Positions 20,235 through 27,387 of a DNA stretch of 37,294 nucleotides are shown here, piece after piece. The stretch lies in NCBI GenBank assembly GCA_002438605.1, contig DJPR01000020.1:1-37294 (forward strand). Direction: 5' to 3'. Position 1 is the first letter of the stretch. Every line of letters begins with the position of its first letter. A model generated the notes under the pieces. The model ran no database searches. It saw nothing but the letters and a program-made list of their open reading frames with translations, and had not been told where the DNA came from. The translations under genes were made by a program, and so were the position numbers. This DNA comes from Ruminococcus sp. UBA6407. GTDB taxonomy: Bacteria > Bacillota > Clostridia > Oscillospirales > Ruminococcaceae.

Positions 20235-20250
20235 GGAAAGGAAGTTTTTT

Positions 20251-20937
20251 ATGAGAATAATTAATTCAATCAGAAATTTGTCAAGATTTGAGGGCTGTCT
20301 TTGGATTTTTTCACTGCTTGTAATCGCAGTTTCCTTTATGATAACCAAAGACCGCAATTATCTTATGCTTTTCAACTCTCTTATAGGTGTGACTTCACTG
20401 ATTTTTGCAGCAAAGGCAGACGTTCTCGGCCCTGTACTTATGGTGGCCTTCAGCATAATATACGGTATAATATCATTGAGCTTCAGATACTACGGCGAAA
20501 TGCTGACTTACCTTTTAATGACTCTGCCGATGTCGGTTATGTCGGTTATTTCATGGCTGAAACACCCGTCCTCACAAAACAAATCAGAAGTTGAAGTGAA
20601 TTATATTAAGCATAAAGAGGTCGGACTTATGGCGACAGCGGCAATAGCAGTAACCATTGCATTTTATTTTATTCTAAAAGCATTTGACACAAACAGTCTT
20701 ATGCTCAGTACAGTTTCAGTAACAACAAGTTTTTTTGCAGCATATCTGACATTCAGAAGAAGTCCGTTTTATGCTCTGGCATATGCCGCAAATGACCTTG
20801 TACTGATATTTCTATGGATTATCGCAACACTTGCAAACAGTGTATATCTGCCTGTTGCAATATGCTTTGTAATGTTTTTTGTAAACGATATATATGGCTT
20901 TATTAACTGGAATAAAATCAGCAAAAGGCAAAATTAA
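20251..20937 (+). CDS. pnuC: PnuC-family vitamin transporter
   Basis: 228 residues, about seven membrane helices, with the C-terminal NDIYGFINWNK motif of the PnuC family. These SWEET-like carriers take up nicotinamide riboside; relatives take up thiamine or riboflavin, and the sequence alone does not settle the substrate. The start is the ATG at 20251 with GGAAAGGA upstream. No separate promoter is clear in the 99 bp gap. Confidence 0.85.
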   Translation: MRIINSIRNLSRFEGCLWIFSLLVIAVSFMITKDRNYLMLFNSLIGVTSLIFAAKADVLGPVLMVAFSIIYGIISLSFRYYGEMLTYLLMTLPMSVMSVISWLKHPSSQNKSEVEVNYIKHKEVGLMATAAIAVTIAFYFILKAFDTNSLMLSTVSVTTSFFAAYLTFRRSPFYALAYAANDLVLIFLWIIATLANSVYLPVAICFVMFFVNDIYGFINWNKISKRQN

Positions 20938-20962
20938 GGAGAGGCATTAAGCCTCTCCTTAA
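20936..20962. terminator. Hairpin between convergent pnuC and DtxR-like gene
   Basis: AAGGAGAGGC and GCCTCTCCTT, 10 bp perfect with a 5 nt loop, overlapping the pnuC stop. The T tract is weak, so termination is likely but not certain. Confidence 0.55.
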
Positions 20963-20975
20963 TCACTATATGATA

Positions 20976-21362
20976 TTATTTCTTATTTAAAAGGTCTTTA
21001 TTTTTTATTGCAAAGTCCACAAACTTGTCAAGAGTTTCATCTGAAAGCTGTGACACCATGATTATTGCGTCCTTATCCGCTTTTTCATCTGATGTTCCAA
21101 CAGCATTCTTTAAAAAGTCACATACAATAACCATAGGAGTATAAAGCTCATTGGCAGCTTTAATTCCCTTTTTGGTAAGCTCGATTTCACGATACGGTTC
21201 TTTTGTTATGTAACCGTCATCAGCCAGTTTTTGCAGCATGCTTACAGTGCTTGGCTTGCTTACTCCGACAATTCTTGCAACGTCTGCTGACCGAACCGCA
21301 TTACCGTTCTGTCCAAGCTTATATATTGCATACAAATATATTTTCTGTGCTTTTGTCTGCAT
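20976..21362 (-). CDS. DtxR-like winged-helix regulator lacking metal ligands
   Basis: 128 residues from the ATG at 21362, 6 nt after AAGGAT. The N-terminal HTH (VRSADVARIVGVSKPSTVSMLQKLADDGYITKEPY) is clearly DtxR/MntR-like. In the dimer domain the conserved ERHR and CxLEH segments are replaced by YTPMV and IIMVSQLS, so the usual Cys/Glu/His ligands are gone. It follows a canonical family member by 33 nt. It could be an apo-regulator, a heterodimer partner, or respond to another signal. Last gene of the feo run. Confidence 0.75.
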   Translation of the reverse strand: MQTKAQKIYLYAIYKLGQNGNAVRSADVARIVGVSKPSTVSMLQKLADDGYITKEPYREIELTKKGIKAANELYTPMVIVCDFLKNAVGTSDEKADKDAIIMVSQLSDETLDKFVDFAIKNKDLLNKK

Positions 21363-21395
21363 ACTTATCCTTAATCCAGGCAATACCTGTTGCCT

Positions 21396-21773
21396 TTATT
21401 TATTATGTTTTTCCCTTATATGCTCTTTCAGCTTTTGGAATGATTCAACACTTATATCATGCTCCAGCTTGCAGGCGTCCTCGGCAGCGGTTTTCTCGTT
21501 TACACCGATTCCGATAAGCCAGTCTGTAAGAACTCTGTGCCTTTCATAAATACGTTCCGCAACCTCTGTTCCATTCTCGGTAAGAGTAATAAAGCCGTCA
21601 GCATCTATATTTATAAATCCGCCCTCTTTGAGAATTTTCATTGCACGGCTAACGCTCGGCTTTGACAAATTCATTTCACGCACTATGTCAATGGAACGAA
21701 CTTCCAATCCCCGACTTTTTAATATTAGAATTGTTTCAAGGTAATTCTCACCTGATTCGTATAATCCGTGCAT
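21396..21773 (-). CDS. DtxR/MntR-family metal-dependent repressor
   Basis: 125 residues. N-terminal HTH (YLETILIL, VRSIDIVREMNLSKPSVSRAMKILKEGGFI) and dimer domain with the ligand-bearing ERHRVLTDWL and DACKLEHDIS. No C-terminal SH3 domain, so MntR-sized. Such proteins bind Fe2+ or Mn2+ and then repress uptake genes. Lying directly after feoB and its Cys-rich partner, iron is the likely effector. It is the best candidate to bind the GGTTAG-N6-CTAACC sites in this window. Confidence 0.88.
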   Translation of the reverse strand: MHGLYESGENYLETILILKSRGLEVRSIDIVREMNLSKPSVSRAMKILKEGGFINIDADGFITLTENGTEVAERIYERHRVLTDWLIGIGVNEKTAAEDACKLEHDISVESFQKLKEHIREKHNK

Positions 21774-21830
21774 TTTCAGCTCCGCCTTTCAAGTATGCTG
21801 AAAAGATTATATCATATTTTAAACAAAAAA

Positions 21831-22013
21831 TCAACCTTTTTTCGCATTGCTATGGCAAAGTGCTGAATTCGGGCAGCATCCGCAGTTACAGCCGCAGGAT
21901 GATTTGCCTTTCTTCTTGTTCTTAACAAGCCTGAATATAATCAGTGCTACAACTGCCAAAACTACCAATAAAACAGCAATTGTGCCTATATTTTGAGATA
22001 AAAAATCCAACAT
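21831..22013 (-). CDS. FeoB-associated Cys-rich membrane protein
   Basis: 60 residues: one membrane helix (about 10-30) and a Cys-rich tail with SCGCNCGCCPNSALC. Small proteins of this kind are found after feoB in many Firmicutes and may help FeoB pass Fe2+. AAAGGAGG precedes the ATG. It lies 96 bp after feoB, across a hairpin repeat. Confidence 0.88.
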   Translation of the reverse strand: MLDFLSQNIGTIAVLLVVLAVVALIIFRLVKNKKKGKSSCGCNCGCCPNSALCHSNAKKG

Positions 22014-22028
22014 AGCAAATCCTCCTTT

Positions 22029-22077
22029 AAAGCGGCACTGTACAAATTTTTTGATGATTTATACAGTGCTGTCTTTA
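22029..22077. repeat. Dispersed hairpin repeat between feoB and its Cys-rich partner
   Basis: AAAG-GGCACTGTACAAA and TATACAGTGCTGTCTTT arms around an AT-rich loop; a diverged member of the AAGGCAACACCGCA family inside the feo transcript. Confidence 0.6.
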
Positions 22078-22109
22078 TTGTGTGCTGAATAAACTTATTC
22101 AGCAAATTA

Positions 22110-24263
22110 TTACGCTTCTATCTTTACCTTTGCTGTAAGTCTGTTGCTTTCCTTATACGGCTTTACAAGCATATAAATTATAAATGCAAGAACTATAAGT
22201 GCGACAATAAATCCTACAACATTAATATTTCCCGTAAATGCTGAGCCGAGCTGATATACAATAAGTGAAACCGCATAAGCAAATACGCACTGATATGTAA
22301 TTGCAAAGGCTGTCCATTTTCCATTGTTCATTTCACGCTTGATAGCACCCATTGCGGCAAAGCATGGAGCACAAAGCAGATTGAAGATAAGGAATGTATA
22401 GCCTGACAACGCTGTAAAGTTAGCGGCAACCTGAGTCCAGATTTCATCACCGTTTTCTGAAACTTCACCTGAGAAGTGGAAAAGTGTACCGAATGTTGCA
22501 ACGACATTTTCCTTAGCAATAAGACCTGTAATAGTTGCAACAGCAGCCTTCCAGTCGCCCCAGCCAAGCGGAGCAAAGATAGGTGCGATTATATTGCCGA
22601 TTTTAGCAAGTATTGAGTTATCAAGGTCTTCTACCATTCCAAAGCTGCCGTCCTCAACGCCGAAGCCCTGTAAGAACCAGAGAACAATTGCTGAAAGAAG
22701 AATGATTGTACCTGCCTTTTTAATGAATGACCAGCCACGTTCCCACATTGAACGAAGAATGTTTCCGACTGTAGGCATATGATATGCAGGAAGCTCCATA
22801 ACGAATGGTGCAGGGTCGCCTGCAAACATCTTTGTCTTTTTAAGCATGATACCTGAAATAATAATTGCTGCAACACCAACAAAATATGCAGAGGTTGCAA
22901 CCCAGCCTGAGTTATCGAAAAGTGCACCTGCAATAAGTCCGATAATAGGCAGCTTTGCACCGCATGGAATAAATGTTGTTGTCATAACTGTCATACGGCG
23001 GTCACGTTCATTTTCAATTGTACGGCTTGCCATAATTCCCGGAATACCGCAGCCTGTACCTATAAGCATTGGTATGAATGATTTGCCTGAGAGTCCGAAC
23101 TTACGGAAAACTCTGTCCATTACAAATGCAATTCTTGCCATATATCCGCATGATTCAAGGAATGCAAGGAAGATAAACAATACAAGCATCTGCGGAACGA
23201 ATCCGAGAACCGCACCAACACCGCCAATAATACCGTCAACGATAAGTCCCTGAAGCCAAGCTGCACAGTTCATCTTTTCAAGCAGACTGTTTGCTCCATT
23301 TGTAATCCAGTCCCCGAAAAGAACGTCATTTGTCCAGTCTGTAGCCCAGCCGCCGACTGTTGTTATTGAAACATAGTAAACTATAAACATTACTACTGCA
23401 AAAATCGGAAGTGCAAGCCATCTGTTTGTAACTACCTTATCAATTTTATCGGAAACGGTCATGCCGCCTTTATTTTTCTTTTTAAGACAGCCCTTAATGA
23501 TTGACGCAATATAAATGTAACGCTCATTTGTAATAATGCTTTCAGCATCATCGTCCATTTCCTTTTCAGCTGCTGCAATATCCTTTTCGATATGCTCAAG
23601 GGTTGCATTGTCAATTTTAAGCATCTCAAGAACCTTGTCATCACGCTCAAATATCTTAATTGCATACCAACGCTGCTGTTCTTCGGGAATATTATGTAAA
23701 AAAGCTTCTTCAATATGTGCAATGGCATGTTCTACAGCACCATTAAACTTATGCTGCGGAATCATTGGGGTTTCTGATTTTGCAGCTGAAATCGCCATTT
23801 CTGCGGCTTCCTTTATTCCTGTTCCCTTTAAAGCGGAAATCTCAACCACCTGACAGCCAAGCTCTTTTGCAAGCTGATTTGTGTTTATCTTGTCACCGCT
23901 TTTGCGGACAACGTCCATCATGTTTATTGCACAAACAACAGGAATTCCAAGTTCTACAAGCTGTGTTGTAAGATAAAGGTTTCTTTCAAGGTTTGTACCG
24001 TCAATAATGTTAAGAATGGCGTCAGGACGCTCAACGATAAGATAATTTCTCGCAACAACCTCCTCAAGAGTGTATGGAGAAAGTGAATAAATACCCGGAA
24101 GGTCTGTGATAATAACATCGCTGTGACCTTTCAGCTTACCCTCTTTTTTCTCAACCGTAACGCCCGGCCAGTTTCCAACAAACTGGTTAGCACCTGTCAG
24201 TGCATTAAAGAGCGTTGTTTTACCTGCGTTCGGATTTCCCGCAAGTGCAATTCTTATACCCAT
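22110..24263 (-). CDS. feoB: Ferrous iron transporter FeoB
   Basis: 717 residues. GTP-binding domain at the N-terminus: G1 GNPNAGKT (9-16), DLPG (54-57) and NMMD (114-117). A helical spacer follows, then the membrane domain from about 280 with two Gate repeats (GFVPQMLVLFIFLAFLESCGYMARIAFVMD; GCGIPGIMASRT). Takes up Fe2+ across the cytoplasmic membrane. AAAGGA lies 8 nt before the ATG. Cotranscribed with two feoA genes upstream. Confidence 0.97.
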   Translation of the reverse strand: MGIRIALAGNPNAGKTTLFNALTGANQFVGNWPGVTVEKKEGKLKGHSDVIITDLPGIYSLSPYTLEEVVARNYLIVERPDAILNIIDGTNLERNLYLTTQLVELGIPVVCAINMMDVVRKSGDKINTNQLAKELGCQVVEISALKGTGIKEAAEMAISAAKSETPMIPQHKFNGAVEHAIAHIEEAFLHNIPEEQQRWYAIKIFERDDKVLEMLKIDNATLEHIEKDIAAAEKEMDDDAESIITNERYIYIASIIKGCLKKKNKGGMTVSDKIDKVVTNRWLALPIFAVVMFIVYYVSITTVGGWATDWTNDVLFGDWITNGANSLLEKMNCAAWLQGLIVDGIIGGVGAVLGFVPQMLVLFIFLAFLESCGYMARIAFVMDRVFRKFGLSGKSFIPMLIGTGCGIPGIMASRTIENERDRRMTVMTTTFIPCGAKLPIIGLIAGALFDNSGWVATSAYFVGVAAIIISGIMLKKTKMFAGDPAPFVMELPAYHMPTVGNILRSMWERGWSFIKKAGTIILLSAIVLWFLQGFGVEDGSFGMVEDLDNSILAKIGNIIAPIFAPLGWGDWKAAVATITGLIAKENVVATFGTLFHFSGEVSENGDEIWTQVAANFTALSGYTFLIFNLLCAPCFAAMGAIKREMNNGKWTAFAITYQCVFAYAVSLIVYQLGSAFTGNINVVGFIVALIVLAFIIYMLVKPYKESNRLTAKVKIEA

Positions 24264-24284
24264 AATATCAATCCTTTCCCTAAT

Positions 24285-24305
24285 TATAGCAATACAACAA
24301 AATGC
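24285..24305. repeat. Solo terminal repeat of the MITE-like element
   Basis: The 21 bp TATAGCAATACAACAAAATGC equals the terminal inverted repeat of the elements at 25600 and 31418, without the rest of the element. It lies in the feoA-feoB gap. Confidence 0.65.
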
Positions 24306-24322
24306 TAATCTGCACGCAAAAA

Positions 24323-24541
24323 TTATTCAACCGTAATCATTTCAGCGTCAGCTTTTCTGAGCGAAAGCTCATAGCCTCGTACTGTAACTTCAATCGGATC
24401 ACCAAGAGGTGCAACCTTGCGAATGTAAACATCTGTACCCTTTGTGATGCCCATATCCATTATTCTGCGTTTTACCGCACCCTCTCCGTCAAGCTTCTTA
24501 ACCTTGACTGTCTGACCGATTTTTGCTTCTTTTAATGTCAT
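24323..24541 (-). CDS. feoA: FeoA domain protein (second copy)
   Basis: 72 residues, SH3-like FeoA fold: MTLKEAKIGQTVKVKKLDGEGAVKRRIMDMG, then DVYIRKVAPLGDPIEVTVRGYELSLRKADA. Cytoplasmic partner of FeoB. The start is the ATG at 24541 with AAGGAG 8 nt upstream. A GTG at 24550 is too close to that RBS. It differs clearly from the first copy, so the two are not a recent duplicate. Confidence 0.93.
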   Translation of the reverse strand: MTLKEAKIGQTVKVKKLDGEGAVKRRIMDMGITKGTDVYIRKVAPLGDPIEVTVRGYELSLRKADAEMITVE

Positions 24542-24553
24542 TCCAACCACTCC

Positions 24554-24766
24554 TTACACCATAATTTTGCTTGCCATTTCCTTTGAAACGGCAACTCTCG
24601 ACTCCTTGACGTTTACAATCACATTGCCCCCGATTTCGCTGACAACAATAACTGACCCGCCTGCTACAAATCCCAGATTTTCAAGAAATTTTCTTGTTTC
24701 CGGATTTCCGCCAACCTTTTTGATTATATTCTCCTCACCAACATTTGCAAGTGTTAAAGGCATCAT
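24554..24766 (-). CDS. feoA: FeoA domain protein (first copy)
   Basis: 70 residues: MMPLTLANVGEENIIKKVGG, then RKFLENLGFVAGGSVIVVSEIGGNVIVNVKESRVAVSKEMASKI. First gene of the feo operon; 12 nt before the second feoA. AAGGAGG lies 6 nt before the ATG at 24766. Tandem feoA-feoA-feoB is common in Clostridia. Confidence 0.93.
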   Translation of the reverse strand: MMPLTLANVGEENIIKKVGGNPETRKFLENLGFVAGGSVIVVSEIGGNVIVNVKESRVAVSKEMASKIMV

Positions 24767-24785
24767 TTTGTTCCTCCTTATCAAA

Positions 24786-24803
24786 AGTTAGTTTAGTCTA
24801 ACC
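24786..24803. promoter_or_regulatory. Palindromic operator 1 (feo leader)
   Basis: AGTTAG-TTTAGT-CTAACC, between the feo promoter and the first feoA RBS. Fits the GGTTAG-N6-CTAACC consensus with one half-site mismatch. Confidence 0.75.
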
Positions 24804-24810
24804 TATGGTC

Positions 24811-24846
24811 TATAATATTGGTTAGCTCTCACTAACCAATATTATA
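24811..24846. promoter_or_regulatory. Palindromic operator 2 over the feo -10
   Basis: A perfect 15 bp inverted repeat with a 6 nt centre. Its core is GGTTAG-CTCTCA-CTAACC (24820-24837), and each outer arm holds a TATAAT. One TATAAT overlaps the feo -10, so binding here should block RNA polymerase. Confidence 0.88.
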
Positions 24847-24872
24847 GTATCACGTTTAAAATAGAAAGTCAA
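24841..24872 (-). promoter_or_regulatory. feo operon promoter
   Basis: Minus strand: TTGACT (24872-24867), then TACTATAAT; spacing is 17 nt to TACTAT or 20 nt to TATAAT. The -10 lies in the arm of operator 2. Confidence 0.65.
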
Positions 24873-24931
24873 GCAATTTCAGGCTGTTTTTACCATAAAT
24901 GCTCATATTTATTGAACTTGCATATTTTACA

Positions 24932-24949
24932 GGTTAGTTTAAGCTAACT
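24932..24949. promoter_or_regulatory. Palindromic operator 3 (upstream of feo promoter)
   Basis: GGTTAG-TTTAAG-CTAACT, 60 bp upstream of the feo -35 and 25 bp after the end of the DUF3793 gene. With operators 1 and 2 it makes three sites within 164 bp. Confidence 0.75.
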
Positions 24950-24973
24950 TATTGTCATAATTTGCAAAATTTG

Positions 24974-25546
24974 TCAGGAGATTTTTAATGCTCTGTAAAT
25001 ATCACTGCCCTCATTCAGTTTATTGCATAAAAAGCTCCTGCATCTGTCATAATTTATAAAAAGACGTTTTGCCTTTTCCTCGTCACCATACACCTTCCAA
25101 CAGCCACAAAGCTTGAAATTGTCACCCTTATTTGCAATAAAACCCTCGACATCTTCTGTCGGATAACCGAGAAAAATACCGATTTCATGGGGAAATTCAG
25201 ATTCCTCCGCAATACGCTTTGATAGTCTGTTCAAGTCCTTTTCCAATGAAAATTCACGTTCATAGCCGTAGCTCATAAGAATATTTCGTCTGTTTGCGTC
25301 ACAAAGACTTTTTTTAAGCAGCTTTTCGTTATACAAAAGTACAAGCATATGATTTTTACACCTGCACATAAGCTTAATTCTCAAACCTTTACATTCAGCC
25401 TTTTTATTGAAACGCTTTGTTTGTTCAGCAATATTAAACTCCTTAGAATCCATTGACACAAGATTTGCACATTTTATTCCCAGAAGTGATGGGGCAGTAA
25501 AGTACGCAAGCTTCTGCTCAAAACAACGACATTCCGCATGTGACAT
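24974..25546 (-). CDS. DUF3793 family protein
   Basis: 190 residues, soluble, Cys-rich (nine Cys), no signal peptide. Seen: CFEQKLAYFTAPSLLGIKCANL at the start, LVLLYNEKLLKK, FPHEIGIFLGYPTEDVEGFI and CWKVYGDEEKAKRLF, the hallmarks of DUF3793. Function unknown; in Clostridia these genes often lie near flavodoxin or iron-uptake genes. AGGAAGGTGAGG precedes the ATG. One operator lies 23 bp upstream and another with a promoter about 340 bp upstream, across a MITE-like insertion. Shared operators with feo and flavodoxin suggest an iron-related role. Confidence 0.88.
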   Translation of the reverse strand: MSHAECRCFEQKLAYFTAPSLLGIKCANLVSMDSKEFNIAEQTKRFNKKAECKGLRIKLMCRCKNHMLVLLYNEKLLKKSLCDANRRNILMSYGYEREFSLEKDLNRLSKRIAEESEFPHEIGIFLGYPTEDVEGFIANKGDNFKLCGCWKVYGDEEKAKRLFINYDRCRSFLCNKLNEGSDIYRALKIS

Positions 25547-25568
25547 ATATCCTCACCTTCCTGTTTTT

Positions 25569-25586
25569 GATTAGTTGGAGCTAACC
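25569..25586. promoter_or_regulatory. Palindromic operator 4 (DUF3793 proximal)
   Basis: GATTAG-TTGGAG-CTAACC, 23 bp before the DUF3793 start codon. Confidence 0.7.
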
Positions 25587-25599
25587 GGATGCCCGAAAC

Positions 25600-25753
25600 T
25601 ATAGCAATACAATAAAATAATGCGACATAAGATGGCAAAAGCAAACCGCATAGTACAAGGCGGACGACAAAAGCATACTGTCTGATAAGGACAACGCAGT
25701 AATGTGCAGTTTGAATTTTCAGCTTAGTTGCAGCATTTTGTTGTATTGCTATA
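25600..25753. mobile_element. MITE-like element, copy 1
   Basis: 154 bp, bounded by 24 bp imperfect terminal inverted repeats (TATAGCAATACAATAAAATAATGC against the complement of GCAGCATTTTGTTGTATTGCTATA). Non-coding, and largely the same as copy 2 at 31418. It sits inside the inferred DUF3793 leader. Confidence 0.8.
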
Positions 25754-25881
25754 TTATTTCATCAGGCAGCCATAATATACACACGATTTATAGCAGTTCA
25801 AAATCATGCTGTCGCATGGTGAAAAGAACAATTGCACCATATATGATTTGAATTGCCCAATTGTGCTGCAGTAATCACTGT

Positions 25882-25899
25882 GGTTAGCTAACGCTTACC
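25882..25899. promoter_or_regulatory. Palindromic operator 5 (DUF3793 distal)
   Basis: GGTTAG-CTAACG-CTTACC, 7 bp downstream of the TATAAT of a minus-strand promoter; the right half has one mismatch. Confidence 0.72.
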
Positions 25900-25906
25900 T
25901 ATTTGT

Positions 25907-25936
25907 ATTATAGCATATTTTTGAATTGTTAGTCAA
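25907..25936 (-). promoter_or_regulatory. Probable DUF3793 promoter
   Basis: Minus strand: TTGACT (25936-25931), 18 nt, TATAAT (25912-25907), with operator 5 over the expected start point. Confidence 0.7.
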
Positions 25937-25990
25937 GTGAAACATTTAAAGCAATAATGTGAAGTATGCAGATTCATTTACCCAAGCGTA

Positions 25991-26464
25991 CTATTTATGA
26001 TACTTCCCACCCTCAGAAATGCTGAAAGCTCTGTAAATCTGTTCAAGGAGCATTACCCTTGCAAGCTGATGCGGAAATGTCATTTTTGACATGGAAAGCT
26101 TAAAATCAGCCATGCTTTTAATTGTATCAGAAAGTCCGAAAGAACTGCCGATTATAAAAGTAACCGTACTTTGCCCGTTTATTCCGATATTTTCAATTTT
26201 TTCGGAAAGCTCTCTGCTTGCAAGCTGTTTTCCCTCTATGCACATAGGAATAATATATCCCTTTGCATACTTTTTTATAGACTCAGCTTCTTTTGAAAGT
26301 GCTGAGTCTATTTCTTTTTGACTTGGATTATCACTTAGTCTGCATTCATCAAGTTCATGCAGTTCAAACGAACAGTACCTTGAAAGACGCTTTATGTACT
26401 CATTGCAGGCACTTCTAAGATAATCCTCTTTAAGTTTTCCGATAACTATAAGCTTTACATTCAT
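25991..26464 (-). CDS. rlmH: 23S rRNA (pseudouridine1915-N3)-methyltransferase
   Basis: 157 residues, full length SPOUT enzyme. Seen: MNVKLIVIGKLKEDYL, TFIIGSSFGLSDTIK, LSMSKMTFPHQLARVMLLEQIYRAFSI and the terminal YHK. Methylates pseudouridine 1915 in helix 69 of 23S rRNA with S-adenosylmethionine. Its ATG overlaps the stop of the YycJ-like gene (TAATG), so the pair is coupled. Last gene of the cysE run. Confidence 0.97.
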   Translation of the reverse strand: MNVKLIVIGKLKEDYLRSACNEYIKRLSRYCSFELHELDECRLSDNPSQKEIDSALSKEAESIKKYAKGYIIPMCIEGKQLASRELSEKIENIGINGQSTVTFIIGSSFGLSDTIKSMADFKLSMSKMTFPHQLARVMLLEQIYRAFSISEGGKYHK

Positions 26465-27246
26465 TAAAAAATCACAGCTCCTCCGCAGGTTTCAACAGGT
26501 GCAACACCCAGCAGATAGTCCTTTCCCCTCACATACTGCGGCAGACTGTTCTGTACATTTCCGTCGGCAATATGAGGACGGTTATTATCCTGACTTAAAT
26601 GCCCCAGCACAAAATGAGTTGTACCTCTTTCAATCAGCTTACCGATTTGCTCTGCACAGTCAGGATTTGAAAGATGCCCATGCTTAGAGAGTATTCTCTG
26701 TTTAAGATAAAGAGGATAATTCCCTGCCCTGAGCACTCCCTCGTCATAATTAGACTCAATAAGAACCATTCGGCAGCCTGTCAGTGCGGCGTCAACTTCA
26801 GGTGTAATATGTCCTAAATCGGTGCAGACTGCACAATATTTATCATCGCTTGTATGTATTCTGTATCCACAGCTTTGAACCGTATCATGCGGAGTATCAA
26901 AGCAGCTTATCTCCATGCCGCAAACGGAAATTTTGCCTGTCAGCTCAATAATCGGTGCGTTGGGAGATAATTTTTCCGAATCCGCAAGCTGCCTTAAAGT
27001 TTTCTTCTGACCGTAAACTGCACAGCCTGTTTTTGAGGTAAAAAGCTTCAGACCTGCAACATGGTCACTGTGTCCGTGAGTTATGAAAATTCCCTGAACT
27101 GCCTCTGCCGGAATATTATTGACTGCAAGAGCAGACATAAGTCTTTTACAGCTGACTCCTGCGTCAATAAGAATACCGCCTTTTTCCGTACCGATAAATG
27201 TTGCATTTCCCTTGCTGGAGCTGAAAAGGGGATATACTCTTGCCAT
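26464..27246 (-). CDS. YycJ/WalJ-like metallo-beta-lactamase-fold hydrolase
   Basis: 260 residues. Metal-binding HGHSDH at 57-62, later DTPHDT, CTDLGH and VLIESNYDE. Resembles YycJ (WalJ), an exonuclease-like MBL protein linked to DNA repair and cell-wall control in Firmicutes; no walRK genes are near. AGTATAA of a 46-residue ORF ends just before its start. Upstream RBS AAAAAGGGGG. Confidence 0.9.
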   Translation of the reverse strand: MARVYPLFSSSKGNATFIGTEKGGILIDAGVSCKRLMSALAVNNIPAEAVQGIFITHGHSDHVAGLKLFTSKTGCAVYGQKKTLRQLADSEKLSPNAPIIELTGKISVCGMEISCFDTPHDTVQSCGYRIHTSDDKYCAVCTDLGHITPEVDAALTGCRMVLIESNYDEGVLRAGNYPLYLKQRILSKHGHLSNPDCAEQIGKLIERGTTHFVLGHLSQDNNRPHIADGNVQNSLPQYVRGKDYLLGVAPVETCGGAVIF

Positions 27247-27387
27247 TTATACTGCCCCCTTTTTGTAGTCTTTCATAATATACTCCATAGCATAATAATC
27301 ATAATATTCGCCAAAAATTTCAAATCCTGTTATCCTGTATGCGTTTGCGGCATAAATATCGGATTTTAAAACCATTCCAAGTTTCAT
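27247..27387 (-). CDS. 46-residue conserved-looking small ORF
   Basis: Too short for most gene callers. ATG at 27387 overlaps the cysS stop (ATGA), and its TAA falls directly before the ATG of the YycJ-like gene, so it fills the 137 bp gap exactly. Product starts MKLGMVLKSDIYAANAY and holds FGEYYDYYAMEYIMKDYKKG: soluble, rich in Tyr, with no membrane helix or signal. I do not recognise a family. The tight coupling on both sides argues it is translated. Confidence 0.65.
   Translation of the reverse strand: MKLGMVLKSDIYAANAYRITGFEIFGEYYDYYAMEYIMKDYKKGAV

Larger units (their letters stand above)
25547..25990. other. Gene-free stretch between rlmH and DUF3793
   Basis: 444 bp with two operators (25569-25586, 25882-25899), a minus-strand promoter at 25907-25936, a 154 bp MITE-like element, and a second inverted-repeat segment at about 25792-25851 (GCAGTTCAAAATCAT / ATGATTTGAATTGC). 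Confidence 0.8.
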
